The notes beneath the pieces are model-generated. The model did not search any database, was not told the DNA's origin, and saw only the letters and a list, made by a program, of their open reading frames with translations. Shown here piece after piece: positions 18,942-27,016 of a stretch of DNA of 57,398 nucleotides. A program made the translations under genes and the position numbers. Source of the DNA: Burkholderiaceae bacterium (GTDB lineage: Bacteria; Pseudomonadota; Gammaproteobacteria; Burkholderiales; WYBJ01); assembly GCA_011525945.1 (NCBI GenBank), contig WYBJ01000145.1, positions 1-57,398 on the forward strand. The letters are read 5' to 3'. Each line of letters starts with the position of its first letter. Position 1 is the first letter of the stretch.

Positions 18942-19547
18942 CTATTTCATCAGACCTTCGGCCTTGAGCGTCGCCTGCACCGCCGGGCGCGCAGCCACGC
19001 GCGCCTGGAACTCGGTCAGTGCGGGCCAGCGGCCGAGGTCCACTTTGTGCAGCTTGGTCCAGTTGAGCAGCACGAACAGGTACGCGTCGGCGACCGTGAA
19101 CGCATCGCCCGTCAGGAACGGCTGCTTCGCGAGCGTCTGCGCGAGCAGTTCGAAGCGCGTCCCGAGCCTGGCGATCACGGCCGCGCGCACCTCGGCGGGC
19201 GTCTGCGGACTCCACAGCGGGCCGAACCCCTTGTGTACCTCGGTTGCAAGGAAGGTGAGCAACTCCATCATCTTCCAGCGCGCAGGCGTGCCGAACGCCG
19301 GCGCGAGCGTTCCCGGCTTCTGGTCCGCGAGATACTGCACGATGACGCTCGCTTCCGAAAGAGTCGTGCCGTCGTCGAGCACGAGCAGCGGCACATAGCC
19401 TTTCGGATTGACCCGGTAGTAATCCGAGCCGTCCGCGAGCGTGTGTTTCGTCAGATCGACCTTCACGACGTCGATCGGCAGGCCGAGCTCGTGGGCGGCG
19501 ATATGGGGCGCCTGCGAGCAGGCGCCGGGGGTGTAGTAGAGCTTCAT
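18942..19547 (-). CDS. Glutathione S-transferase
   Basis: 201-residue cytosolic GST of the bacterial beta type. The N-terminal thioredoxin-like half begins MKLYYTPGACSQAPHIAAHE, with the conserved Cys10 of beta GSTs, and includes the glutathione-site motif TLSEASVIVQYLAD; the helical C-terminal half holds FTVADAYLFVLLNWT. The start at 19547 is homology-supported; an ATG eight codons upstream exists. Substrates cannot be predicted. It sits 20 bases after trmL and may be co-transcribed with it. Confidence 0.93.
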   Translation of the reverse strand: MKLYYTPGACSQAPHIAAHELGLPIDVVKVDLTKHTLADGSDYYRVNPKGYVPLLVLDDGTTLSEASVIVQYLADQKPGTLAPAFGTPARWKMMELLTFLATEVHKGFGPLWSPQTPAEVRAAVIARLGTRFELLAQTLAKQPFLTGDAFTVADAYLFVLLNWTKLHKVDLGRWPALTEFQARVAARPAVQATLKAEGLMK

Positions 19548-19567
19548 GAGCAATGCCTCCGGGTTGT

Positions 19568-20245
19568 TCATTCGTGGCTGTGATCATACCCGCCTCGCCC
19601 GCTGACCCGCGGGCGCGCGGCGCGCGCTTCGACACTTCCCGTGCTGCCCGCGCCGGCTTGCCCAAATCCGCACTGTCGCCATGCCTCGTAGACGACTGCC
19701 GCAACGGCATTGGCGAGATTGAGACTGCGACTGGACGCCAGCATCGGCAGGCGCACGACATGTTCGCTGAGGAAGGTCTTCAGCACCGCTTCCGGTAGGC
19801 CGCGAGTTTCGGGCCCGAACAGCAGTACATCGCCCGGACGGTAGCGGACATCGCTGTAGACGCGTGTACCGCGAGTCGATACGGCGAACCAGCGGCGCTC
19901 CTCGCGTCGCTGCTGCGCTGGTGTGTCGGTGCAGCTCGCGGGCGTGGGGTCGGGAAAGCGCGCACCGTGATTCGCGCCGGCGAAGCGGCCCATACCGGGG
20001 TTCGCGCCCTGCGAGGGGTACGGTCTGTACCGCGTAAGTGTTTGCTCGCAATCCGATAAACTCGCATGAACCATGGTTCGCGCTTTGTCCTCGTAGTCGA
20101 GACCGGCGCGGCGCAGACGCCGGTCGCTCAAGACGAAACCGAGCGGCTCGATCAGGTGCAGGCGTACACCGGTATTGGCGGCAAGCCGCATGATGTTGCC
20201 GGTATTGGGTGGAATCTCGGGCTGGTAGAGAACGATCTCGAACAT
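19568..20245 (-). CDS. trmL: tRNA (cytidine/uridine-2'-O-)-methyltransferase TrmL with an insertion
   Basis: SPOUT-class enzyme that methylates the wobble ribose of leucine tRNAs. Typical parts are IVLYQPEIPPNTGNIMRLAA, IEPLGFVLSDRRLRRAGLDY, the knot motif LLFGPETRGLPE, and RLPMLASSRSLNLANAVAVV-like C-terminal residues. The protein is 225 residues against about 155 in the family. Residues about 73-118 (starting RYRPYPSQGANPG and ending QQRREERRW) interrupt the segment between the two halves, and a tail of about 30 residues is added at the end. The reading frame is intact across the insertion, so the gene is probably functional. It is located between a GST and a toxin-antitoxin gene. Confidence 0.9.
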   Translation of the reverse strand: MFEIVLYQPEIPPNTGNIMRLAANTGVRLHLIEPLGFVLSDRRLRRAGLDYEDKARTMVHASLSDCEQTLTRYRPYPSQGANPGMGRFAGANHGARFPDPTPASCTDTPAQQRREERRWFAVSTRGTRVYSDVRYRPGDVLLFGPETRGLPEAVLKTFLSEHVVRLPMLASSRSLNLANAVAAVVYEAWRQCGFGQAGAGSTGSVEARAARPRVSGRGGYDHSHE

Positions 20246-20252
20246 GCAGGCG

Positions 20253-20780
20253 CTACTCGGCTCGCGGATAGCCGGCGGCATAACGGTGGCGGATGGCGAC
20301 GATTAGCACGCAGGCGTCAAGCTCAAGATGACGATAGAGGACGACGTAGCCGGTGCGGCCGCGTGAAACGAGGCGCTCGCGCAGATCTTCTTCCGCCGGA
20401 CGTCCGAGCCCGGGCCAGGTGCCAAGGTCACGGATGGCGGCCGCGATCAACGCCACCGAGTTGCCGGCAAGCGTGGGATCGTCGGCTTCGAGCTCGACGC
20501 AGATGCGTTCCATATCGGCAAGGGCAGCGTCGCTATATACGACTTTGCCGAACGCACGCGGCGCCGGACGCGGCAGCGCAACGTTCGCGGCGCGGCCCGC
20601 GAAATAACGCTCGACCTCTCCTGCCGCGTAACCCGTGCGTGACGCCAGGGCGCGCGCCTCGGCCGCGAGCGCGGCGCACACCAGGGCGCTGCGGCTCTCG
20701 CGCAGCCGCGCCTGCGCATCGAGCGCTTCGCGCATGAAGGCGTGCGGCGACTTGCCGCTCCGGGCATCCGCTTCGGACAT
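20253..20780 (-). CDS. Fused antitoxin and RelE/ParE-type toxin
   Basis: 175 residues from ATG 20780. Residues 1-75 match a CopG-like antitoxin family usually encoded as a separate protein (KSPHAFMREALDAQARLRES, then a YAAGEVERYFAGRAA helix). Residues 78-175 match a RelE/ParE-type toxin (KVVYSDAALADMERI, then LVSRGRTGYVVLYR and VAIRHRYAAGY). No stop or start signal separates them, so they form one polypeptide. The usual N-terminal DNA-binding beta strand of the antitoxin is missing or altered; an upstream ATG at 20891 would add 37 poorly matching residues. This could be a silenced, self-neutralised toxin or a decayed locus. It is divergent from the UDG gene and adjacent to trmL. Confidence 0.7.
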   Translation of the reverse strand: MSEADARSGKSPHAFMREALDAQARLRESRSALVCAALAAEARALASRTGYAAGEVERYFAGRAANVALPRPAPRAFGKVVYSDAALADMERICVELEADDPTLAGNSVALIAAAIRDLGTWPGLGRPAEEDLRERLVSRGRTGYVVLYRHLELDACVLIVAIRHRYAAGYPRAE

Positions 20781-20937
20781 GAGCACCTCGATTGCACCTG
20801 ACGTATTGCGCTCCGACGCGTTGGCCGCAGCCCCGGTTGCTCGCAAGCGGCAATGCAACGCGGCGACTTGCAACGTCACGAGCACGGGCATCGGGCGTGA
20901 GACGATACCATCACCCGGCACAACGGAAGCGATCACG

Positions 20938-21627
20938 ATGAGCGGCGGCGATCTTTTGACACGACACCAGGCTGCACTGGCGCGTTGCCGGCGCTGCGCC
21001 GGTATGCAAGGCCGGCCCGTGCTCGGCGGCGCGGTTGCGTCCAAGGTCCTGCTCGTCGGTCAGGCGCCAGGGTCGAAGGAGCTCATCGTGCGCAGGCCCT
21101 TTGCCTGGACCGCCGGCAAGACACTGTTCGGCTGGTTCGAGGCGATCGGTCTGGCCGAAGACGCGCTGCGAACGCGCGTCTACATGGCAGCGGTGTGCCG
21201 CTGCTTTCCGGGCAAGAATCCGGCGGGTGGCGACCGGGTGCCGTCGCCACGCGAAATCGCCAATTGCGCACCGTGGCTCGAAGCCGAGCTGCGCTTGCTG
21301 CGGCCCGAGCTCGTCATCCCGGTCGGTCGGCTGGCGATCACCCGCTTCGTGCGCGTCGAGCGGCTCGATACGGTGATCGGAAAGTCGTTTCGCATGCGCC
21401 TCGAGGATGTGGATACCGATCTGATCCCCTTGCCTCACCCCTCCGGTGCTTCGACCTGGCACAAGGCGGAGCCGGGGAGGACTTTGCTTGCGCAGGCGCT
21501 CGAGCTCATCCGCGCCCATCCGGCCTGGCAGGCGCTCGTCGCACCGGCGCCGGCGGCAACCGATGTGCGGTGCACGCGCGACGATCTCAGTGCAGCACCT
21601 CGAACGAAGCGAGCGCCGCGGCGATGA
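20938..21627 (+). CDS. Uracil-DNA glycosylase family protein (iron-sulfur type)
   Basis: 229-residue enzyme of the uracil-DNA glycosylase superfamily (family 4/5-like) that excises uracil to start base-excision repair. It shows the N-terminal pair C17/C20 (CRRC), VLLVGQAPGSKE as motif 1, a further cysteine set (CRCFPGKNP near 87-89 and C110) that should complete a 4Fe-4S site, and PLPHPSGASTWH as the C-terminal DNA-binding loop. The start is ATG 20938 with GGAAG upstream. Its last 41 bases overlap the convergent HDOD gene. The Ser/Ala choices in motif 1 differ from classical family 4, so substrate range is uncertain. Confidence 0.85.
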   Translation: MSGGDLLTRHQAALARCRRCAGMQGRPVLGGAVASKVLLVGQAPGSKELIVRRPFAWTAGKTLFGWFEAIGLAEDALRTRVYMAAVCRCFPGKNPAGGDRVPSPREIANCAPWLEAELRLLRPELVIPVGRLAITRFVRVERLDTVIGKSFRMRLEDVDTDLIPLPHPSGASTWHKAEPGRTLLAQALELIRAHPAWQALVAPAPAATDVRCTRDDLSAAPRTKRAPRR

Positions 21628-22423
21628 CGTCATCGACTGTGGCCGGGTCGATCTTGAGCACTTGCAGGGCCCGCTCCGCCTGGTACATCCACTCGTTCTC
21701 CGGCCAGCCCCGGCAGCGGTTGTAGGCGTGCAGGGCAAGTTGCAGCACGGCGACCGCGGGCTGCTCGTTCTGATCGGCTGCGAGCACGTAGTGATGGCTG
21801 CGGATCGTTTCGCACAGCAGATCCGGCAGCTCCCATTCGCGCGCGACCATGAGTCCTGCGATGCAGTGACTGGTGCCGAGAGCATCGTCCTCGGCGAGAT
21901 AGTCCGGACCCGTGGCGGCGTCGAGTTGCGCATCGCCGTAGCCCTTGAGGTGCTGCATCAGCACCGGTACGCCGCAATCGTGGAACAGGCCCACCAGATA
22001 GGCCTGCTCGGAGACGAGTCGCCCGGGTCGGTCGAGCTGATCGCACAGCACGCTGCAGAGCGTGCCGATATCGGTACAGCGCTCCCAGAAGCTTTCCAGG
22101 CGCTCGGTTGCGCCACCGAGGCGCTGGCGCAGCAGCGCGCTGCGTACGATCTGACCCATGGCCTTGCGCCCGAGCAGGCGTACGGCGTGCTCCAGGCTAT
22201 CAATCTTCGCGCCGCGTCGATAGAACGGCGAGTTCGCGAGCTTGAACACCTCCGCCGTGAGCCCCACGTCACGCGCGATCAACTGGCCGATCATGCGCTC
22301 GGTCGCATCGTCGTCGTCCAGCATCCGCTCGATTTCGTGCAAGATTTGCGGCCGTGGCGGGATACGGATGTCGGCTGCGGCGAGCTTTTCCAGCAGCGCG
22401 CGCTCGGGTGCTTCGAGGTCCAT
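21587..22423 (-). CDS. HDOD domain signalling protein
   Basis: 278 residues with an HDOD domain over about 15-210 (IPPRPQILHEIERMLDD, RDVGLTAEVFKLANSPFY, LGRKAMGQIVRSALL, AYLVGLFHDCGVPVLMQHL). HDOD proteins are non-enzymatic relatives of HD phosphohydrolases used in regulatory cascades, chemotaxis and biofilm control. No receiver, GGDEF or EAL domain is attached. ATG 22423 precedes the conserved part; the longer frame is unsupported. Its 3' end overlaps the UDG gene on the other strand by 41 bases, so the two mRNAs are antisense there. The 231-base gap upstream holds nothing I recognise. Confidence 0.88.
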   Translation of the reverse strand: MDLEAPERALLEKLAAADIRIPPRPQILHEIERMLDDDDATERMIGQLIARDVGLTAEVFKLANSPFYRRGAKIDSLEHAVRLLGRKAMGQIVRSALLRQRLGGATERLESFWERCTDIGTLCSVLCDQLDRPGRLVSEQAYLVGLFHDCGVPVLMQHLKGYGDAQLDAATGPDYLAEDDALGTSHCIAGLMVAREWELPDLLCETIRSHHYVLAADQNEQPAVAVLQLALHAYNRCRGWPENEWMYQAERALQVLKIDPATVDDVIAAALASFEVLH

Positions 22424-22654
22424 GCGATCGGCTCCGCGCCGGTAATGGCGGCGTAGGTCCGATGTTGCGGCAAAACGAGTCGGTGTCGGACGCCGAATAA
22501 GGGTTGCCCCACAGCCCTTCATCAGCGTATCGGCGACACGAATTCGCGGCTGGACTCGCGAAATGAAGGCACCAACCGCCTGAATTTGCGTCGCGGGCGC
22601 CGGCCGCACGGAATCGGGTCGGGGTGTGCGCTGCGCTCCGCAGGCGCGGCCGGC

Positions 22655-23296
22655 TCAGGGACGCCGCCGGGTAACCGAGTAGAGCAATTGCACGCTCGTG
22701 CGCGCCGACATCGCCGCGCGTTCCTCCAGCGCGCGCGCGCATGGCGTCGCAATCGCGTGCCGGGCTTCCCAGACGCCGAAGTCGTCGGCGCGGGTGAGTA
22801 CGTGCACGAGGTCCTGCGGCCCGATGTATGAGCGCCACATGCCGACCAGCCGCACGCCGCCCTCGGCCTCGGCCCATGGCGCCCAGACGTCTTCGGTCAG
22901 CTCGCGGAAATGCTCCATGTCATCGAGCTTGGCGCGGAATTGTTCCAGGATGTAGACGCCCGGCTGCGGCTCGGGCGCATCACCGGCCGGTTGGCGTCGG
23001 CTCAAGTCCAGCATGGCGATGACAGCGGTATCGTCAAACATGCGATCGCGGCGCTCGGCGAGCGCCTTGAGCGGTTCCGCGGAGGCGCCCCAGGCGCGGG
23101 TGCCGAGCCAGTGCTCGAGGCTCTCGTAACGGGTCATGATCATGAGGCGCTCCGGTGCGCCGACCCGGATTGCCCACATCCCGAGCGCGCGCCCGTCTAG
23201 CCGGTCGAACTCGGGCCAGTATTGCTCTTCGCTGATGCGGGCGAACTCGGCGTGGTCGCGTCGTTGCACGCGCCAGGTGCGAAGCGTCATGAGCAT
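22655..23296 (-). CDS. NIPSNAP-like ferredoxin-fold protein
   Basis: 213 residues that look like two dimeric alpha-beta barrel (NIPSNAP/EthD-like) units: MLMTLRTWRVQRRDHAEF with MIMTRYESLEHWL in the first half, and GVYILEQFRAKLDDMEHF with LVHVLTRADDFGVWEARH in the second. Such proteins are often involved in small aromatic or organic compound metabolism, but no catalytic residue is evident. The start at 23296 follows a GGAG by about 10 bases; the next ATG is two codons on. It begins 7 bases after guaC ends, so the two are probably co-transcribed. Confidence 0.65.
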   Translation of the reverse strand: MLMTLRTWRVQRRDHAEFARISEEQYWPEFDRLDGRALGMWAIRVGAPERLMIMTRYESLEHWLGTRAWGASAEPLKALAERRDRMFDDTAVIAMLDLSRRQPAGDAPEPQPGVYILEQFRAKLDDMEHFRELTEDVWAPWAEAEGGVRLVGMWRSYIGPQDLVHVLTRADDFGVWEARHAIATPCARALEERAAMSARTSVQLLYSVTRRRP

Positions 23297-23303
23297 GCTG
23301 GCG

Positions 23304-24344
23304 TCACTCCGTGCCGAAGATATCGTTTGCCTGTGCACGCACGCGCACGAACGTGGTGCGCTTGGTGAGCTCTTTCAGGCGGCGCGCGCCGACATAAGTG
23401 CATGCCGAGCGAACTCCGCCCAGGATGTGCTGCACGGTTGCAGCCACCGATCCGCGGCACTCGATCAGGACTTCCTTGCCCTCGGCGGCACGATACTCCG
23501 CCACACCGCCCGCGTGCTTCGTCATCGCGGTCTGCGAGCTCATGCCGTAGAAGCGCTGGTAGCGCTTGCCGTCGCGCTCGATCACGTCGCCCGCGCTTTC
23601 GTCGTGACCGGCGAGCATGCCGCCGAGCATGACGAAGTCCGCGCCGCCGCCGAACGCCTTAGCGATGTCGCCGGGAACGTTGCAGCCGCCGTCGGCACAG
23701 ATCAGGCCGTTCAGGCCATGCGCCGCGTCGGCGCATTCGATCACGGCCGAAAGCTGCGGATAACCGACTCCTGTGGTGATGCGCGTGGTGCAAACCGAGC
23801 CCGGTCCGATGCCGACCTTGACGATGTCGGCGCCCGAAAGGATGAGCTCTTCGGTCATCTCGCCGGTGACCACGTTGCCGGCCATCAGCGTGAGCGCGGG
23901 GTGGGCGCGCCGGAATGCTTCGACGAAACGCACGAAGCTCTCGCTGTAGCCGTTGGCGACGTCGATGCAGACGTTGCGCACGCTATCGCCCGCGCGCGCG
24001 AGCACACGCTCGAACTTGTCGTTATCGGCTTTGGTGATGCCCATCGAGTAGAAGTGCGGGCATTGCGCGCCGCGTGCGCTGAAGAACGCCACCAGCGCAT
24101 CGACGCCGTAGTACTTGTGCAGGGCGACCGAGAGGCCCAGCGGCGCGAGCGCATCGGCCATCTCGATCGTGCCAACGGTATCCATGTTGGATGCGACGAT
24201 CGGAATGCCCTTGTGCCGATGCCCCGAGTGCTTGAATACGAACTCACGCTGGATATCGACCTCGGCGCGCGACGGCAGCGCCGAGCGCTTCGGCCGGATC
24301 AGCACATCGCTGTAGTCGAGCTTGAGCGTCTGCTCGAGGTGCAT
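23304..24344 (-). CDS. guaC: GMP reductase
   Basis: 346-residue IMPDH/GMPR-family enzyme that deaminates GMP to IMP with NADPH. The phosphate and catalytic loop [19 protein letters not shown] has the catalytic Cys and the GMP-reductase-specific TTR-TGVGYPQ continuation, and YGMSSQTAM follows. It has no CBS domains, which also separates it from IMP dehydrogenase. The N-terminus ([15 protein letters not shown]) is typical. It is upstream of the NIPSNAP-like gene and 28 bases after the DUF1508-like gene, all on the minus strand. Confidence 0.95.
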   Translation of the reverse strand: MHLEQTLKLDYSDVLIRPKRSALPSRAEVDIQREFVFKHSGHRHKGIPIVASNMDTVGTIEMADALAPLGLSVALHKYYGVDALVAFFSARGAQCPHFYSMGITKADNDKFERVLARAGDSVRNVCIDVANGYSESFVRFVEAFRRAHPALTLMAGNVVTGEMTEELILSGADIVKVGIGPGSVCTTRITTGVGYPQLSAVIECADAAHGLNGLICADGGCNVPGDIAKAFGGGADFVMLGGMLAGHDESAGDVIERDGKRYQRFYGMSSQTAMTKHAGGVAEYRAAEGKEVLIECRGSVAATVQHILGGVRSACTYVGARRLKELTKRTTFVRVRAQANDIFGTE

Positions 24345-24372
24345 GGGCGGCTCCAGGGATACGGGCGCGCCC

Positions 24373-24813
24373 TCAATTCTGCTCGTTCGAGCGCACGGTG
24401 TGCGACAACGCTGCGATCGGCGCCAACGCCGATGCGGTCAGGTTCGCTGCCGATGGCGCCCGCACACGACCCCCCCGTGCGGCCGAGAGCTTGAGCACGG
24501 GTGCGGCAACGACCGTGGCCTTGAGGTAAGCGATCGCTCGCTCCATGCTATCCGAGGAGGAGAAGGGCGGGCTCGAACATACCACCCCGAACGGGGCCGC
24601 GAGCGTGAACATCGGGCCGTTGCCTTGGTAGGCGCGGCCGATCTGGTACAGCCAATCGCGCTGCAGCGCCGAGCGCAACCAGTCGATCGTGCTCTCGGCG
24701 AGGTCCAGGCCCGGAACGATGTTGGTGGCGAGCAGCACCGTATCGTCGCTGCCGCAAACCCGGATCAGGCACTGCCCTTCGCCCAAGGTCAAGACTTCGA
24801 AGCGGCCGGTCAT
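24373..24813 (-). CDS. Tandem DUF1508/YegP-like small protein
   Basis: 146 residues. I read two degenerate DUF1508 (YegP, UPF0339) units: [20 protein letters not shown] with [11 protein letters not shown], and [20 protein letters not shown] with [18 protein letters not shown]. Each gives the beta-beta-beta-helix pattern of the family. A low-complexity Ala/Arg/Ser tail of about 45 residues follows. Function of the family is unknown. ATG 24813 is the first in the coding-like part. Family assignment is by pattern only and may be wrong. Confidence 0.5.
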   Translation of the reverse strand: MTGRFEVLTLGEGQCLIRVCGSDDTVLLATNIVPGLDLAESTIDWLRSALQRDWLYQIGRAYQGNGPMFTLAAPFGVVCSSPPFSSSDSMERAIAYLKATVVAAPVLKLSAARGGRVRAPSAANLTASALAPIAALSHTVRSNEQN

Positions 24814-24949
24814 CGCAATAGCTCCTGCGCGTGGATCATCCCGGTGCGGGTGATCGATGTTACGGACGAATTTCGGCACGGCGATCGAGCGGCGTGGGCT
24901 GGCGAGTGTAGCAGTTCGGCGCGCTCGCCGCGTGCGCCCTTTTTCGAAC

Positions 24950-25930
24950 CTAGTCGGCCAGCGCTTGCGGATTGAGCACATTGGTCGGCTTCCCGTCCAG
25001 CCATGCGAGGATGTTCTGCACCGACTCGCCATAGAAATGGCGAAAGACATCACTGTTGACATAGCCCAGGTGCGGCGCGAGCGTGACGTTATCCAGCGTT
25101 CGCAACCGGTGATCCGGCGGCAACGGTTCGCACCCGTAGACGTCGAGTGCGGCATGTGTGAAGCGACGTTGCTCGAGCGCGTCGAGCAAGGCCGCTTCGT
25201 CCACCACCGGGCCGCGAGCGGTGTTCACCAGGATCGCCGAGGGCTTCATGCGGGCGAAATCGGCTGCCCCGATCAGGCCGCGCGTGCGCTCGCTCAGCAC
25301 GACGTGAATGCTGATGAAGTCAGAAGTCGAGAACAGCTCCTCCTTGCTCACGTAGCGCGCCCCGTGCTCGGCCGCACGCTCGGGCGTCAGGTTCTGGCTC
25401 CATGCCACCACGTCCATCCCGAATGCCTTGCCATAGACTGCCATACGGCTTCCCAGTCGCCCCAGCCCGATGAGTCCGAGGCGGCGTTCCTCCAGTACCG
25501 TGCCCGGGCGCAGGCCTTCGTGCCAGCGCCCCGAGCGCACGCCGCGGTCCGCTTTGGCCAGATCGCGGGCGCCGGACAGCAGCAGTGCCCAGGCCATTTC
25601 CGCAGTCGATGCCCCGCCCTCGCCGCCGTGGGTGTTGCACACCAGAATGCGCCGCTCGGTCGCGGCCGCGATGTCCAGGCTCGGCGCCCGCCGGCCGGTG
25701 AGCGCGATCAGCCTGAGCTGCGGCAAGCGCTCGATGAGGACGCGACTGAAGGCGGTGCGCTCGCGCAGCAGGTTGACGATCTCGAACGACGCCAGTTTGG
25801 CCGCTGCCTCGTCGGGCGATGCAAACGCGCTATCGAACACCGTGATGTCGACGCCGCGGCGGCGAATCGCCTCCCAGTCTGCGGAGCCGAGCGCGACGTT
25901 CATGTAGTCGTCGAGGATGGCGAGCTTCAT
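24950..25930 (-). CDS. D-2-hydroxyacid dehydrogenase family protein
   Basis: 326-residue NAD-dependent oxidoreductase of the D-isomer 2-hydroxyacid dehydrogenase family. The Rossmann motif is LGLIGLGRLGSRMA at about 150-163; NTARGPVVDEAALLDAL carries the conserved Arg, CEPLPPDHRL the Glu region, and LAPHLGYV the catalytic His. The N-terminal MKLAILDDYMNVAL is typical of a phosphoglycerate-dehydrogenase-like subgroup common in soil betaproteobacteria. The substrate is unknown. It is followed on the minus strand by the DUF1508-like gene after 136 bases. Confidence 0.92.
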   Translation of the reverse strand: MKLAILDDYMNVALGSADWEAIRRRGVDITVFDSAFASPDEAAAKLASFEIVNLLRERTAFSRVLIERLPQLRLIALTGRRAPSLDIAAATERRILVCNTHGGEGGASTAEMAWALLLSGARDLAKADRGVRSGRWHEGLRPGTVLEERRLGLIGLGRLGSRMAVYGKAFGMDVVAWSQNLTPERAAEHGARYVSKEELFSTSDFISIHVVLSERTRGLIGAADFARMKPSAILVNTARGPVVDEAALLDALEQRRFTHAALDVYGCEPLPPDHRLRTLDNVTLAPHLGYVNSDVFRHFYGESVQNILAWLDGKPTNVLNPQALAD

Positions 25931-26001
25931 CTTCTTCCGTTAGGCTGCCGGCGCGAGACGACGATGCTAGCATGCGCCCGCAATGGCGGGACATGCACCG
26001 A

Positions 26002-26880
26002 TCAGGCTCGCATCAGACCGGCGCATTGCGCGATCCAGTTACCGAGCTCGGCCCAGTCCTTGTCGCCGTATCCGTGCGCGATTGCAGCCAGATGCTGTTC
26101 GCGTAGCAGCGCCGCGGTCGGTAACGGCACGTCGCTCAGCCGGCCGGCCGCGAGCGCGAGCTCCACGTCCTTCAGTCCCAGCCGCAAGGGAAAGGTCGGC
26201 TCGGCCGGTCGCTGCAGCATCATGCGACCGTAATTCTTGAGTGCCGGCGCGTTCATCGAGGTGCCGGTGACGATGTCGAGGAATGCCTGCGGGGCGACCC
26301 CGTTCTTCTCCACCAGCGCGAACGCTTCGCCGAGGCTTTCGACGATGGCGGCAAGCATGAAGTTGCGCGCGATCTTCACGATATTGGCCTGCTGTGGGTC
26401 GGAGCCGACATTGAACCAGCGCCGCCCCAGCGCCTGGAAAAGCGGCGTGCAGCGCTCGAGCCCCTGCGCGGCGCCGCCTGCGACGATGTCGAGCTCGCCC
26501 TTCGCGGCCGCTTGCGGCCGGCCGAACACCGGTGCCGCAACGTAGGCGTTGCCGCGCGCGGCATGCTCTTGGCCGAGCCGGCGTGCCAGGTCGAGCCCGA
26601 TGCTCGCCATGTTGAGGTGCAGGCAGGCGGGCGGCAGGCGCTCGCCGAGGCCCTGATCGATCCAGATCGCTTGCACGGCTTCATCATCGGCCAGCATGCT
26701 GATCACGACCTCGGCCGCGAGCGTCTGATCGATGCGAGCAGCAATCGCGGCGCCGTGCTCGGCCAATGCCTGCGTTGGACCGGGCGATCGGTTCCACGCG
26801 ATCACCTCGTGGCCCGTATCGAGCAGGCGCTGCGCCATGGCGCGCCCCATCTGTCCCAATCCGATGAATCCGATGCGCAT
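26002..26880 (-). CDS. NAD(P)-dependent beta-hydroxyacid dehydrogenase
   Basis: 292-residue enzyme of the 3-hydroxyisobutyrate dehydrogenase/glyoxylate-succinic semialdehyde reductase family. The N-terminal RIGFIGLGQMGRAMAQRLL binds the cofactor, VAAPVFGRPQAAAKGELDIV is the substrate-loop signature, and the catalytic Lys is in ANIVKIARNFMLA. GRPQ at that loop resembles the GLYR-like subgroup, which often uses NADPH. ATG 26880 is fixed by the Rossmann start; the 92 residues of open frame upstream overlap the divergent SDR promoter region. Substrate not predictable. Confidence 0.92.
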   Translation of the reverse strand: MRIGFIGLGQMGRAMAQRLLDTGHEVIAWNRSPGPTQALAEHGAAIAARIDQTLAAEVVISMLADDEAVQAIWIDQGLGERLPPACLHLNMASIGLDLARRLGQEHAARGNAYVAAPVFGRPQAAAKGELDIVAGGAAQGLERCTPLFQALGRRWFNVGSDPQQANIVKIARNFMLAAIVESLGEAFALVEKNGVAPQAFLDIVTGTSMNAPALKNYGRMMLQRPAEPTFPLRLGLKDVELALAAGRLSDVPLPTAALLREQHLAAIAHGYGDKDWAELGNWIAQCAGLMRA

Positions 26881-27016
26881 CGTTGCCCCCTGGCTGTCTG
26901 CGGGACTCGATTTTGGCCGCATAATCGGGAAGAAGCCACGTTCGGCGCGGCGCATCCTGCCGCTCCCGATCTCAGGGACGAGCGCTGCTTCGTCCCTCAT
27001 TCGCACTGGAGCGCGC

